Positions 35,035 to 43,748 of a stretch of 64,000 nucleotides of DNA are shown here, in pieces. Source of the stretch: CAHJXG01 sp964235485 (GTDB lineage Bacteria > Pseudomonadota > Alphaproteobacteria > Acetobacterales > Acetobacteraceae); NCBI GenBank assembly GCA_964235485.1, contig CAXSAZ010000002.1, positions 1-64,000 on the forward strand, read 5' to 3'. Within the stretch, counting starts at the first letter, position 1. Every line of letters begins with the position of its first letter. The notes beneath the pieces are model-generated. The model saw only the letters and a list, made by a program, of their open reading frames with translations, made no database searches and was not told the DNA's origin. The position numbers and the translations under genes were made by a program.

Positions 35035-38000
35035 ACGTCGCACCCGCTGTTGCGGCGCGGGTGCCACAGCCCAGCGGATTGCGCCTCGGCGAAGCGGGCC
35101 GCCAGGGCGGCGCGGGCGTCGGGGTTGGCGACGCGCAGGAAAGCGTCCACCGCTGGCGTGCCCAAGGTCGCGTCGAACAGCAGGTCGAACTGCCGGTCGA
35201 ACCGGGTGGGCAGGGTGGCGGCGAAGCCGTGCAGCGCCTCGATGCTCCGGGCGATCTCGGCCGCGCCGCGGTAGCCGTGGCGCATCATGCCCGCGATCCA
35301 GCGCGGGTTGGCGGCGCGGCCCCGGACGACGCGGGCCACCTCCTCCGCCACCGTGCGCGCCCGCGGCGAGTCGGGCCGGGAGGTGTCGAGGTGGTACAGC
35401 GCCGGCGCTCCCCCCAACGCCGCAGCGGCAGCGGCGAACCCGCCCTCGTGCGCGGCGTGCTCCGTGCTGTCCAGGAGGTCGGCCTCCGCATGGTCCTGCG
35501 CGTGCACGAAGGCGTCGGCCGCGCCCACCCGCGCGGCGAGGCCCGCCGGGTCGGGCGCGCCTTCCAGCCCTTGGCCGTAAGCGCCGGCGGAGGCGGACAG
35601 GTAGCCGTCGCCGGACAGCCCCGCGCCATACTGCCCGGCGGGCGCGCCGAACACCCGTGTCGTCGCCCGGCGCAGCGCCTCGCCCGCAAGGCCCCGCGCC
35701 GCCGCGGCGAGCGGGTTCCAATCGTCCGCCTCGTCCCGCGCGGCGACGGCGCGCACCAGGCTGTCGAACAGCGCCACCTGGCCGGGGAACGCATCGCGGA
35801 ACAGGCCGGAGATGCGCAGGGTCACGTCCACGCGCGGCCGGTCGAGCAGGGCGATGGGCAGCACCTCGAACCCGCTCACCCGCGCCGACCCGTCGTCCCA
35901 CACCGGGCGCGCGCCGAGCAGCACAAAGGCGAGCGCCAGGTCCTCTCCCCCGGTGCGCATGGAGGCGCTGCCCCACACGTCGATCACCAGGCTGCGCGGC
36001 CAGTCGCCATGGTCCTGCAGGTGGCGGCGCAGCAGTTCGGCGGCGCCGCGCTCCGCAAGCGTCGTGGCGGAGCGGGTGGGCACGCCGCGCGGGTCGATGG
36101 TGGCAAGGTTGCGCCCGGTCGGCAGCACGTCGGCCCGCCCGCGGGTCGGCGCGCCCGCGGGACCCGGCGCCACGAATCGCCCGTCCAGCGCCGCCAGCAA
36201 CGCCGCCCGCTCGAAAGCCGGTGAAGCGTCAAGCGCGGCCCCGTCCGCTCCCGGATCGGACCGGCGCAGGGCGTCCAACATGCGGTCGCGCTGCAGCGGC
36301 GGGCGGCCGTACACGTGCAGGCCGTCCCGAAGCTGCATGTCCTTCACGTCGCAGAGGTAGGCGTCGAGCCGGGCCAGCGCGTCCTCGTCCGCCGCATCGC
36401 GCGGCACGCCGCTTTCGGCCAGCAGCCCAGCGGCGTCGGCCCGCTCCAGGATGTCCCGGCGCAGCAGCCCGGCACGGCGGCGGTCCAGGCCGTCAGCCGC
36501 GGCGTACTCGTCGATCAAGCGTTCCAGCGCCGCCGCCTCGCCGTGCGCGCGCCCTTCGCCGAGCGGCGGGGTCAGATGCCCGATGGTGACGGCGCCCAGC
36601 CGACGCTTGGCAGCGGCGGCCTCGCCGGGGTTGTTGACGATGAACGGATTGATGACCGGCACGCCGCCCGACAAGGCGCGCGGCAGGCAGGCCGGCGACA
36701 GCACCACCGCCTTGCCGGGCAGCCATTCCAGCGAGCCATGCGCGCCCAAGTGCAGGATGGCGTGCACGTCGAGCCGATGCCGCAACCAAAGGTAAAAAGC
36801 GAGATAGGCATGGCAGGGCACCTGGTCGGGGTCGTGGTAGGACACCCGCCGGTCCGCGCCGCCCCGGTCGGGCTGGACCGCGACCGTCATGTTGCCGAGT
36901 TGCAGGAATTGGAGGGCAAAGTCCCCCGCCGGCTCGCCCCAAGCGGCGCGCACGCCGGCCCGCACGGTGTTCGGCAAGGTGGCGAACAGACGCTCATACT
37001 CGGCCAGCGGCAGCATTGGCGTGGGCGCCGCATGGCACAGCGCGTTCACCAGCGCGCCCGGGTCCGGCAGGGTGCCCGTCGCGAACCCGGCGTCACGCAG
37101 GTCATGCAGGATGGCGTGCAGGCTGGCAAAGCTGTCTAGGCCCAACGCATGGCCGCGCTGCCCGCCGACGCCGGGGTAATCGGACAGCACGACCGCCACC
37201 CGCCGCTCCGCCCGCAGCGTTTGGGCCAGGCGGACCCAACCCGCCGCGCGATCCGCCGCCAGCGCCACGCCGTCGGGGTCGGGGCGGTGCACGGTCCGGG
37301 CATATTGCAGTGCGGGCAGCGCCGCTTCCTCATCCTTGAAGGACACCGCCCCCGTCAACAGCCGCCCGTCGAGTTCCGGCAGCACCACCTGCATCGCCAG
37401 GTCGGCCGGCGACACCCCGCGCGCCGAGTCCTGCCATCCCGCCCGCGATGACCCCGCCAGCACGAGCTGCAGCACCGGCGCCCCCGGCGCGTCGAGCGGC
37501 GATCCCGCGTCGCCCTGCCGCGCCGAAAACCCGGTCGCGTTCAGCACCACGGCCGGACGCCAGGCACGGAGCGTGGTGGCGGCGTAGGCCGCACTCTCCG
37601 GCGCCTTCAAGCTGGACACGTAAAGGGCGCCGGCCGCCAGGCCCCGGGCGCGCAACGCTGCCATCACGGCCTCAACCGGGGCGATGTCGGCGGACAGCAG
37701 GTGCGAGCGGTAGAACACCACCGCCGCCAACGGCCGGTCGGGAAGAAGATCGAGCGCATGAACCCCGTGCTGCGGCACCGGCTGGGCCAAATCTTGCGGG
37801 TCCGGGCACAGGCCCGCCCAATGGGCCGCGAGGCGCAGCGCCCGCGCCATGTTGGCCGGGCCGCCGTGGCGGAAGCAGGCGTCCATGCGCGCCAGCGCGT
37901 CGGGTTCCACGGTGGACAGCGCCGCCAAGCGCGGATCGTCGAGGCCATCGCCCGGCAGCAAGGCGAGCGCGATGCCCCGGGCGCGGCACAGCGCCGCCAC

Positions 38001-38294
38001 CTCCTCCGCCCCGTAGCGCCAATAATCCAGCCCGCCCAGCAGCCGCACCACCATGCAGCGCGCGTGGGCCGCCACCTGCTCCAGGTAGAGGTCCACCGAC
38101 ATCGGGTGCCGCAACCGCCCCAGGCTCGCCAGCCGCAAGCCCGGCGCCCCGGCCATCCCCTGCCACGCGCCCGCCAGCGCACCGAGGTCGGCATCGGAGA
38201 ACGACAGCACGACGACATCGGCCGCGGTCTGGCCGAGGTCGCAGGCGGCGGCGTCCTCGTCCAGCGTGCGGGCTTCGCGGACCAGCAGGTGCAT
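35031..38294 (-). CDS. cobN: Cobaltochelatase large subunit CobN
   Basis: Encodes 1087 residues, somewhat shorter than the roughly 1250-1275 of model CobN. The N-terminal part has VVLSFSDADLGALAGAW; the centre has HLGAHGSLEWLPGKA with the metal-binding His/Glu, and the C-terminal part has NPRWIAGMMRHGYRGAAEI. It inserts cobalt into hydrogenobyrinic acid a,c-diamide with CobS and CobT, whose genes are not in the window. It is followed by cobG and preceded by cobW in the riboswitch-led operon. Confidence 0.93.
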   Translation of the reverse strand: MHLLVREARTLDEDAAACDLGQTAADVVVLSFSDADLGALAGAWQGMAGAPGLRLASLGRLRHPMSVDLYLEQVAAHARCMVVRLLGGLDYWRYGAEEVAALCRARGIALALLPGDGLDDPRLAALSTVEPDALARMDACFRHGGPANMARALRLAAHWAGLCPDPQDLAQPVPQHGVHALDLLPDRPLAAVVFYRSHLLSADIAPVEAVMAALRARGLAAGALYVSSLKAPESAAYAATTLRAWRPAVVLNATGFSARQGDAGSPLDAPGAPVLQLVLAGSSRAGWQDSARGVSPADLAMQVVLPELDGRLLTGAVSFKDEEAALPALQYARTVHRPDPDGVALAADRAAGWVRLAQTLRAERRVAVVLSDYPGVGGQRGHALGLDSFASLHAILHDLRDAGFATGTLPDPGALVNALCHAAPTPMLPLAEYERLFATLPNTVRAGVRAAWGEPAGDFALQFLQLGNMTVAVQPDRGGADRRVSYHDPDQVPCHAYLAFYLWLRHRLDVHAILHLGAHGSLEWLPGKAVVLSPACLPRALSGGVPVINPFIVNNPGEAAAAKRRLGAVTIGHLTPPLGEGRAHGEAAALERLIDEYAAADGLDRRRAGLLRRDILERADAAGLLAESGVPRDAADEDALARLDAYLCDVKDMQLRDGLHVYGRPPLQRDRMLDALRRSDPGADGAALDASPAFERAALLAALDGRFVAPGPAGAPTRGRADVLPTGRNLATIDPRGVPTRSATTLAERGAAELLRRHLQDHGDWPRSLVIDVWGSASMRTGGEDLALAFVLLGARPVWDDGSARVSGFEVLPIALLDRPRVDVTLRISGLFRDAFPGQVALFDSLVRAVAARDEADDWNPLAAAARGLAGEALRRATTRVFGAPAGQYGAGLSGDGYLSASAGAYGQGLEGAPDPAGLAARVGAADAFVHAQDHAEADLLDSTEHAAHEGGFAAAAAALGGAPALYHLDTSRPDSPRARTVAEEVARVVRGRAANPRWIAGMMRHGYRGAAEIARSIEALHGFAATLPTRFDRQFDLLFDATLGTPAVDAFLRVANPDARAALAARFAEAQSAGLWHPRRNSGCDV

Positions 38295-38298
38295 GGCG

Positions 38299-39333
38299 TC
38301 AGGCGTTCACGCCGGCTTCGATAGCCGCGCGGTCAAGCCCGGTTTCGCCGATGACGACCAGGCGCCCGAGCCGGGCTTCGCCGGGCGCCCAGGCGCGGTC
38401 GAACTCCTTGCGGAACCGGCCGCCGACGCCCTGGATCGCCAGCCGCAGCGGCTTGCCCCGGACGGCGGCGAAACCCTTGATGCGCAGGATCTGGTGCGCT
38501 TCCGCGACCGACTGAAGCCGGGCGAGCAGCGCGTCGGGCGCGTCCGTTTCGGGAAGCGGCACGACGAAGCTCTCGAAGTCGTCGTGCTCGTGCGCGCCAT
38601 CCTCCGCGTCATGGTGCGATGGGCGGGCCGCAAGGTCATCCTCAGCCGCCGCGTGCAAGCCCAAGAGGACCGCCGGATCGACCCGCCCCTCCTGCGCCGC
38701 CACCGTCCGCACGGCGCGCGGCAGCCCGGCGGCCACCGTCGCGCGCACCCGCGCCAGCCCGTCGGCATCGAGCAGATCGGCCTTGTTCAGCACCACCAGG
38801 TCGGCGGACTGCAACTGGTCCTCGAACACCTCCGCGAGCGGGTTGTCATGGTCGAGGCCGGGATCGGCCAGGCGCTGCGCCGCCACCGCGTCCGGGTCGT
38901 CGGCAAAGCGCCCGGCGGCCACCGCGGGGCCGTCCACCACGGCGATCACCCCGTCCACCGTGACGCGGGAGCGGATGCCGGGCCAGCCGAACGCCTTGAG
39001 CAGCGGCTTCGGCAGCGCGAGGCCCGAGGTCTCGATCACGATATGCTCCGGCGGGTCGGCGCGGTCGAGCAGCGCCTGCATGGCCGGCAGGAACTCGTCG
39101 GCGACGGTGCAGCACAGGCAGCCGTTGGCGAGTTCCACGATGTCCGCTTCCTCGCAGGCCGGGATGCCGCAGCCGCGCAGCAGGTCGGCATCGACGCCCA
39201 CCGAGCCGAACTCGTTGACGATGACCGCGAGGCGCCGCCCGCCGGCGTTCTCGATCAGGTGGCGCAACACGGTGGTCTTGCCGGCGCCGAGGAAGCCGGT
39301 GATGACCGTTGCCGGGATTTTCCCGCCGATCAT
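38299..39333 (-). CDS. cobW: CobW GTPase (metallochaperone for the cobalt branch)
   Basis: Encodes 344 residues from ATG 39333. G3E GTPase motifs: Walker A GFLGAGKTTVL (about 14-24), the metal-binding CLCC motif (NGCLCCTV), and NKADL. A His/Asp-rich stretch (SHHDAEDGAHEHDD) before the C-terminal domain may bind metal. CobW is thought to supply cobalt to CobN. It sits four bases before cobN. Confidence 0.94.
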   Translation of the reverse strand: MIGGKIPATVITGFLGAGKTTVLRHLIENAGGRRLAVIVNEFGSVGVDADLLRGCGIPACEEADIVELANGCLCCTVADEFLPAMQALLDRADPPEHIVIETSGLALPKPLLKAFGWPGIRSRVTVDGVIAVVDGPAVAAGRFADDPDAVAAQRLADPGLDHDNPLAEVFEDQLQSADLVVLNKADLLDADGLARVRATVAAGLPRAVRTVAAQEGRVDPAVLLGLHAAAEDDLAARPSHHDAEDGAHEHDDFESFVVPLPETDAPDALLARLQSVAEAHQILRIKGFAAVRGKPLRLAIQGVGGRFRKEFDRAWAPGEARLGRLVVIGETGLDRAAIEAGVNA

Positions 39334-39716
39334 GCCGCGCGTCCCTGCGTCAGGTCCGGCATCCGCCCCAGCACGACGCGGGCCAGCGACGCCGGACGAC
39401 GGGACGGCAGCACGGTGCCGTTCGCCGAGCGCGCGTAGGTTTCGGCGTAGCTCAGCAGGTCCGCCGCCATGCCGGGTTCGAGCCGGCCGAGCAGGTAGGT
39501 CCACTTGCCCGGCGCGGAGATCGCCGCGGCGCAGCCGTGGTCGCAGCTCGACAAGCAGACGACCTCTTGCAGATCGACAACCGGCGCCTGCGGATCGAGC
39601 AGGGCGGCCAACGCATCGAGCATAAGCCGGCCCGGCCGTTCGTCGCTGTCCGCCAGCACCTGCCCGGCGCGGCAGGTGGTGCAGACGTGGAGCGTGGGGG
39701 TGGGCATGGGGGTCAT
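39330..39716 (-). CDS. DUF1636 ferredoxin-like metal-binding protein
   Basis: Encodes 128 residues from ATG 39716, GGAGG ten bases upstream. Four or more Cys in CTTCRAG and CLSSCDHGC, and the TYLLGRLEPG segment, match DUF1636, a thioredoxin-like 2Fe-2S ferredoxin-type family that recurs in cobalamin loci. It is the first gene of the riboswitch-controlled operon and overlaps cobW by four bases. A role in metal or electron delivery is inferred from context. Confidence 0.85.
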   Translation of the reverse strand: MTPMPTPTLHVCTTCRAGQVLADSDERPGRLMLDALAALLDPQAPVVDLQEVVCLSSCDHGCAAAISAPGKWTYLLGRLEPGMAADLLSYAETYARSANGTVLPSRRPASLARVVLGRMPDLTQGRAA

Positions 39717-39878
39717 ATTCGGGCAGCCTCCGGCGGGTCCTGGCCAAGCACGGGGTGCCGAACGCCTGCGAGCCGTGGCTTCGCAAGTCGATGCCGGAAG
39801 GCACCGCCGCCGCCGAGGCACCCCGCCCGGCCGCGCGTCGTCTTTGAAGCGCGCGGCTTTGGCCACGTGCCCCGATGA
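39717..39878 (-). promoter_or_regulatory. Leader between riboswitch and first gene, with expression-platform hairpin
   Basis: About 160 bases with no gene separate the riboswitch aptamer from the start at 39716. Arms 39830-39837 and 39850-39857 (GCCGCGCG and its complement) form a perfect 8-bp hairpin with a 12-base loop just after the aptamer. A second, longer-range pairing (GGGGTGCC with GGCACCCC) can form nearer the gene. These could act as the switching structures, but no U-run is present. Confidence 0.45.
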
Positions 39879-40076
39879 TGGCAGGTCTCCTGGCTCGCGG
39901 ATCTGGCCTCGCCCCTTTTTAGAAGGGTGGAAGACCGCGCTGTTCGCCTGCCTTCCCGGGTTTTGGCCCAGTGGCACGCGACGAACAGCTCACCGCTTAC
40001 AGTTGCGGGGGCAGCCGCGGCATCGCACCGCGTTCCCTATTAACCCGCCCTCCGGACAAGCCGAGTGGCGGGACCA
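39879..40076 (-). promoter_or_regulatory. Cobalamin (AdoCbl) riboswitch
   Basis: Read on the minus strand the segment contains the class hallmarks in order: an AATAGGGAA box near 40040, GCTGCCCCCGCAACTGTAA near 40003-40018 region, a GCCACTG box, CCGGGAAGGC, and the B12 box GCCAGGAGACCTGCC (39880-39894). These define the cobalamin riboswitch, which shuts off expression when adenosylcobalamin binds. It precedes DUF1636-cobW-cobN-cobG-cobH-cobI-cobJ. A fitting promoter lies directly upstream. Confidence 0.95.
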
Positions 40077-40086
40077 TCACGGGTGC

Positions 40087-40114
40087 AGTATGGCCGGAGG
40101 CTTGCCGTGTCAAT
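40087..40114 (-). promoter_or_regulatory. Sigma70-like promoter for the riboswitch-led cob operon
   Basis: On the minus strand a perfect TTGACA (-35, 40114-40109) is followed after 16 bases by CATACT (-10, 40092-40087; four of six consensus). Transcription would start near 40080, just ahead of the riboswitch. Position and match make this the likely operon promoter. Confidence 0.65.
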
Positions 40115-40172
40115 CGGGTGCTTTGTTGGGTGATGGGTTGATTTAGAATTTAGCCTCCAATCCAAGACCACC

Positions 40173-40619
40173 CTATAGGCGACGGGCCTCGAAGTGAGTC
40201 TTGCCCCCACGCTTGAAGCCACACTTCTCGTAGAAGTGGAGCGTGTTCTCGTCACGCCCACTCGCCAACATGATCTTGTAGCAGCCCGCATTCCAGGCGG
40301 CTTCCAGCGCAGCCGCAAGGACGGCCCGAGCCAATCCGGTTCGCCGCTGGCCCGGGTGCGTCACCACGTTCTCGATAATGCCGAAGGGTCTCGCACTCCG
40401 GGTCAGGTTGGGAATAATCGCGAGCGTACAGGTGGATGCCAGACCATCTGCAACATCCGCGACAAACACCGTGGTCAGCTTGTTCTCAAGAAGCGTGGCC
40501 CATGCTGCTTCCGCCTTCGCCGGATCGGAAGGGGGATCATCTGGGCTGAGGTGCCGGAGGAGCACCAGCACTTCCGGCAGATCGGCGAAGTTGGCCGGGC
40601 GGATCGTCACGTTGCGCAT
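40173..40619 (-). CDS. GNAT-family N-acetyltransferase
   Basis: Encodes 148 residues. The acetyl-CoA-binding motif region is ENVVTHPGQRRTGLARAVL (about 83-101) and the C-terminal LHFYEKCGFKR is typical of the fold. The acceptor is unknown. The first 13 bases overlap the end of the upstream unknown gene, so the two are probably co-transcribed. It is base-composition-wise less extreme than the cob genes. Confidence 0.88.
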   Translation of the reverse strand: MRNVTIRPANFADLPEVLVLLRHLSPDDPPSDPAKAEAAWATLLENKLTTVFVADVADGLASTCTLAIIPNLTRSARPFGIIENVVTHPGQRRTGLARAVLAAALEAAWNAGCYKIMLASGRDENTLHFYEKCGFKRGGKTHFEARRL

Positions 40620-41083
40620 GTCGGAGCGGTTCGCATTCCTGGCGGTGGAAAGCGGCCCAGGTAAGCTCGGGCACGCGGGAGGGCGTCATGGAGGAACTGC
40701 CCGGGTTCCTGCAGCCACAGACCATCATAGGTCCGCGACTTCGCCTCGGATATTAGAACGTCACGGGGCAGCGGGATCAGGGTTGCTTGCCAACCGGGCC
40801 ACCAATACCTCGCTTTCCGAAAGGTGTGACACAGGAAGATGTCTCGGTCAGAATAGCCGTGGTAGTCGAAAACCCAGGATCCCCCATCCACGACAATGTG
40901 GTTTCCGGTGAAGCCTTGGGCGGGCTTCAACCAAAGCGCCTGGACGTTTCGATCGCTACACTGTTCGAGAAATGCGTAAGCCAAGATATGACAGGCGCCG
41001 CAGGCAAAGAACACCCGATCCGGCAACGCCCACCGCATGGCCTGATCGCGTTTGCGGTACCCAGGCGTCGTGATCTGGTACAT
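40607..41083 (-). CDS. Conserved hypothetical protein with Cys-His-Asp pattern
   Basis: Encodes 158 residues from ATG 41083. Not recognised as a named family. A CGACHILAYAF stretch (Cys28, Cys31), GNHIVVDGG (His62) and VFDYHGYS (Asp73) give an order of Cys, His and Asp reminiscent of papain-like enzymes, but this is an inference. The C-terminal part has a LWLQEPGQFLHDALPRAR segment. It overlaps the GNAT gene by 13 bases. The pair sits between the two cobalamin gene groups without an evident link. Confidence 0.65.
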   Translation of the reverse strand: MYQITTPGYRKRDQAMRWALPDRVFFACGACHILAYAFLEQCSDRNVQALWLKPAQGFTGNHIVVDGGSWVFDYHGYSDRDIFLCHTFRKARYWWPGWQATLIPLPRDVLISEAKSRTYDGLWLQEPGQFLHDALPRARAYLGRFPPPGMRTAPTCAT

Positions 41084-41186
41084 GGCCAATCCTAGCGGGC
41101 ATCTGACACATGTTCTACCCTGAACAGCATCAAGCTCGGCGTCCGGCTTGCCATCATTTGCGGAACTTCAAACTGCCACACCCTCC

Positions 41187-41705
41187 ATGGCCCACTACCT
41201 GACCCTCATCCTCGGCGGCGCACGGTCGGGCAAGAGCCGCTATGCCGAGGCCTTGATCACCCGCCTGCCCCCGCCTTGGGTGTACATCGCGACGGCGCAG
41301 GCGTTCGATGACGAGATGCGGGCGCGCATCACGGAACACCGCACGCGCCGCGCGGCGGGGTGGCGCACGGTCGAAGCGCCCTTGGCTCTCCCGGACGCGC
41401 TGCGAAACGCCGGGGATGCCCCGGTGCTGGTCGATTGCCTGACGCTTTGGCTCAGCAACCTCCTGCTGGCCGACGCGGACCTACCCGCGGCAGAGGCGGC
41501 ACTCGACGCGGCGTTAGGCCGGGCAGTGCCCACGGTGCTGGTGTCGAATGAGGTCGGCCTCGGTATCGTGCCCGACAACGCGCTCGCCCGGCGCTTCCGC
41601 GACCAAGCCGGCCGCTTGCACCAGCGGCTCGCGGCACGCGCGGACCGGGTGGTGTTCACCGTGGCGGGCCTGCCATTGTTCGTGAAGGGAGGCCCGGATG
41701 AGTGA
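41187..41705 (+). CDS. cobP: Adenosylcobinamide kinase/adenosylcobinamide-phosphate guanylyltransferase
   Basis: Encodes 172 residues (CobU in Salmonella naming, CobP in the aerobic naming). P-loop LILGGARSGKSRYAE, LVDCLTLWLSNLL and SNEVGLGIVP are the family motifs. It phosphorylates adenosylcobinamide and transfers GMP. ATG 41187 is used; the frame is open a little further upstream. Its last 8 bases overlap cobO. Confidence 0.93.
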   Translation: MAHYLTLILGGARSGKSRYAEALITRLPPPWVYIATAQAFDDEMRARITEHRTRRAAGWRTVEAPLALPDALRNAGDAPVLVDCLTLWLSNLLLADADLPAAEAALDAALGRAVPTVLVSNEVGLGIVPDNALARRFRDQAGRLHQRLAARADRVVFTVAGLPLFVKGGPDE

Positions 41706-42297
41706 GGCAGAACGCCACGCCGCCAAAATGGCCAAGCGCAAGGCCGTGCAGGATGCGGAGGTCGCCGGCAAGACACTGGAAAAGGGCCTGCTCATGGTCC
41801 ACACCGGGCCAGGCAAAGGCAAGAGCACCGCCGCCTTCGGCCTGCTGCTGCGCACCGTCGGGCGGGGACGCCGGGCCGGGGTGGTGCAGTTCATCAAGGG
41901 CGCGTGGAGCACCGGGGAGCGCGGCGCCCTGGCACGCTTCGATGATCTGGTCGAGTGGCACACCATGGGCGAGGGCTTCACCTGGGAAACCCAGGACCGC
42001 GACCGCGACATCGCCGCCTGCCGCCGCGCTTGGGACCAAGCCGTGGCGCTGATGCGGCAGCCCGGCCTGTCGCTGCTGGTGCTGGACGAATTGAACATCG
42101 CCCTGCGCTACGAGTACCTCCCCGAAGCGGAAGTACTGGCGGCGTTGGCGGCCCGCCCGGCGGGGCTGCACGTCGTCGTCACCGGGCGCAACGCCCGCCC
42201 GGCCCTGATCGAGGCCGCCGACCTCGTGACCGAGATGACGTTGGTGAAGCACCACTTCGCGGCGGGCATCAAGGCACAGGAAGGGATCGAGTTCTGA
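41698..42297 (+). CDS. cobO: Cob(I)yrinic acid a,c-diamide adenosyltransferase
   Basis: Encodes 199 residues. P-loop HTGPGKGKSTAAFG (about 33-46), then RTVGRGRRAGVVQFIKG, EWHTMGEGFTWETQD and LDELNIALRYEYL, diagnostic of CobO/BtuR/CobA(Se). It attaches the adenosyl group to cobalt using ATP. ATGA-type overlap with cobP and close coupling to cobQ. Confidence 0.95.
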   Translation: MSEAERHAAKMAKRKAVQDAEVAGKTLEKGLLMVHTGPGKGKSTAAFGLLLRTVGRGRRAGVVQFIKGAWSTGERGALARFDDLVEWHTMGEGFTWETQDRDRDIAACRRAWDQAVALMRQPGLSLLVLDELNIALRYEYLPEAEVLAALAARPAGLHVVVTGRNARPALIEAADLVTEMTLVKHHFAAGIKAQEGIEF

Positions 42298-42311
42298 CCG
42301 CACGCGCCCTC

Positions 42312-43748
42312 ATGCTGCAAGGCACCGGGTCGAGCGTCGGCAAGTCGCTGCTGGTGGCCGGGCTGGCGCGGGCCTGCTTGCGACGCGGCATCGCCGTGCG
42401 CCCGTTCAAGCCGCAAAACATGTCGAACAACGCCGCTGTCACGCCCGGCGGGGGAGAAATCGGCCGGGCGCAGGCGTTGCAGGCCCGGGCGGCGGGCGTG
42501 GCCCCCTCCGTCCACATGAACCCCGTGCTGCTGAAGCCGCAAAGCGAAACCGGGTCGCAGGTCGTCGTGCAGGGCCGGGTCCATGCGACGGCCCGTGCCC
42601 GCGAGTACCAGGCGATGAAGCCCGGCCTCCTGCCCTTCGTGCTCGACAGCTTCCGCCGCCTGGCGGGCGAGGCCGAGCTGATCCTGGTGGAGGGCGCCGG
42701 CAGCGCGTCGGAGGTGAACCTGCGCGCTGGCGACATCGCCAACATGGGCTTCGCCCGGGCCACCGGAACGCCGGTCGTGGTGGTCGGCGACATCGACCGC
42801 GGCGGGGTGATCGCCAGCCTCGTCGGCACCCAAGCGGTGCTGGACCCGGCGGATGCCCGGCTGGTGCGCGGCTTCATCGTGAACCGGATGCGCGGGGATC
42901 TCTCGCTGTTCGACGCCGGCATGGCGTTCATCGCGGCGCGGACCGGCTGGATGCCGCTCGGCCTCGTGCCGCACTTCGCGGGCGCCGCCCGGCTGCCGGC
43001 GGAGGACGCGGCGGACCTGGGGCAAGGTGAGCGCCGGCCCGGCGCCAGGCTGCGCATCGCCGTCCCCATGCTGCCGCGCATCGCCAACTTCGACGACCTG
43101 GACCCGCTGGCCGCCGAGCCGGACGTGGATTTGGCGATAGTGCCGCTCGGCACGCCGCTGCCGGTATGCGACGTGCTGATCCTGCCGGGATCGAAGGCGA
43201 CGATGGCCGACCTGGCCGACCTGCAGGCCGCCGGGTGGGACATCGACATCCTGGCGCACCACCGGCGCGGCGGGCGGATCGTCGGGCTGTGCGGCGGGTA
43301 TCAGATGCTGGGCCGCTCGATTGCCGACCCGCAAGGGATCGAGGGGCCGGCGGGCCGGGTCGCCGGGCTTGGCCTGCTGGACGTGGACACCGTGCTGACG
43401 GGCGAGAAGCGGCTGACGGAGGCCTCGGGCCGGACCGGGGACGGCGTGGCGTTCCGCGGCTACGAGATGCACATGGGCCATACTACCGGCCTGGCGACCG
43501 CGCGGCCCTTGCTGCATTTGGCGGACGGGCGCGCGGATGGGGCCTGTTCTCCGGACGGGTCCGTGCTCGGCACCTACGTGCATGGGCTGTTCGCCGATGA
43601 CGGGCAGCGCGGCGCGTGGCTGCGCCGCTGGGGTGCGGCGCCATCGGACCACCGTCACGACGAGGCGGTAGAGCGGGCGCTGGACCACTTGGCCCAACAC
43701 CTGGAAGCACACTGCGACGTGGACCGCCTGCTCAGCCTCGCAGCGTAG
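42312..43748 (+). CDS. cobQ: Cobyric acid synthase
   Basis: Encodes 478 residues from ATG 42312. A CTG six codons upstream (42294) overlaps the cobO stop and would give the more usual six-residue longer N-terminus, so it may be the real start. Motifs: QGTGSSVGKSLLVAGLARA, FKPQNMSNNA, VEGAGSASEVNLR, and the glutaminase Cys in GLCGGYQMLG. It amidates side chains b, d, e and g. The 3' end overlaps cobD, on the other strand, by 17 bases. Confidence 0.93.
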   Translation: MLQGTGSSVGKSLLVAGLARACLRRGIAVRPFKPQNMSNNAAVTPGGGEIGRAQALQARAAGVAPSVHMNPVLLKPQSETGSQVVVQGRVHATARAREYQAMKPGLLPFVLDSFRRLAGEAELILVEGAGSASEVNLRAGDIANMGFARATGTPVVVVGDIDRGGVIASLVGTQAVLDPADARLVRGFIVNRMRGDLSLFDAGMAFIAARTGWMPLGLVPHFAGAARLPAEDAADLGQGERRPGARLRIAVPMLPRIANFDDLDPLAAEPDVDLAIVPLGTPLPVCDVLILPGSKATMADLADLQAAGWDIDILAHHRRGGRIVGLCGGYQMLGRSIADPQGIEGPAGRVAGLGLLDVDTVLTGEKRLTEASGRTGDGVAFRGYEMHMGHTTGLATARPLLHLADGRADGACSPDGSVLGTYVHGLFADDGQRGAWLRRWGAAPSDHRHDEAVERALDHLAQHLEAHCDVDRLLSLAA

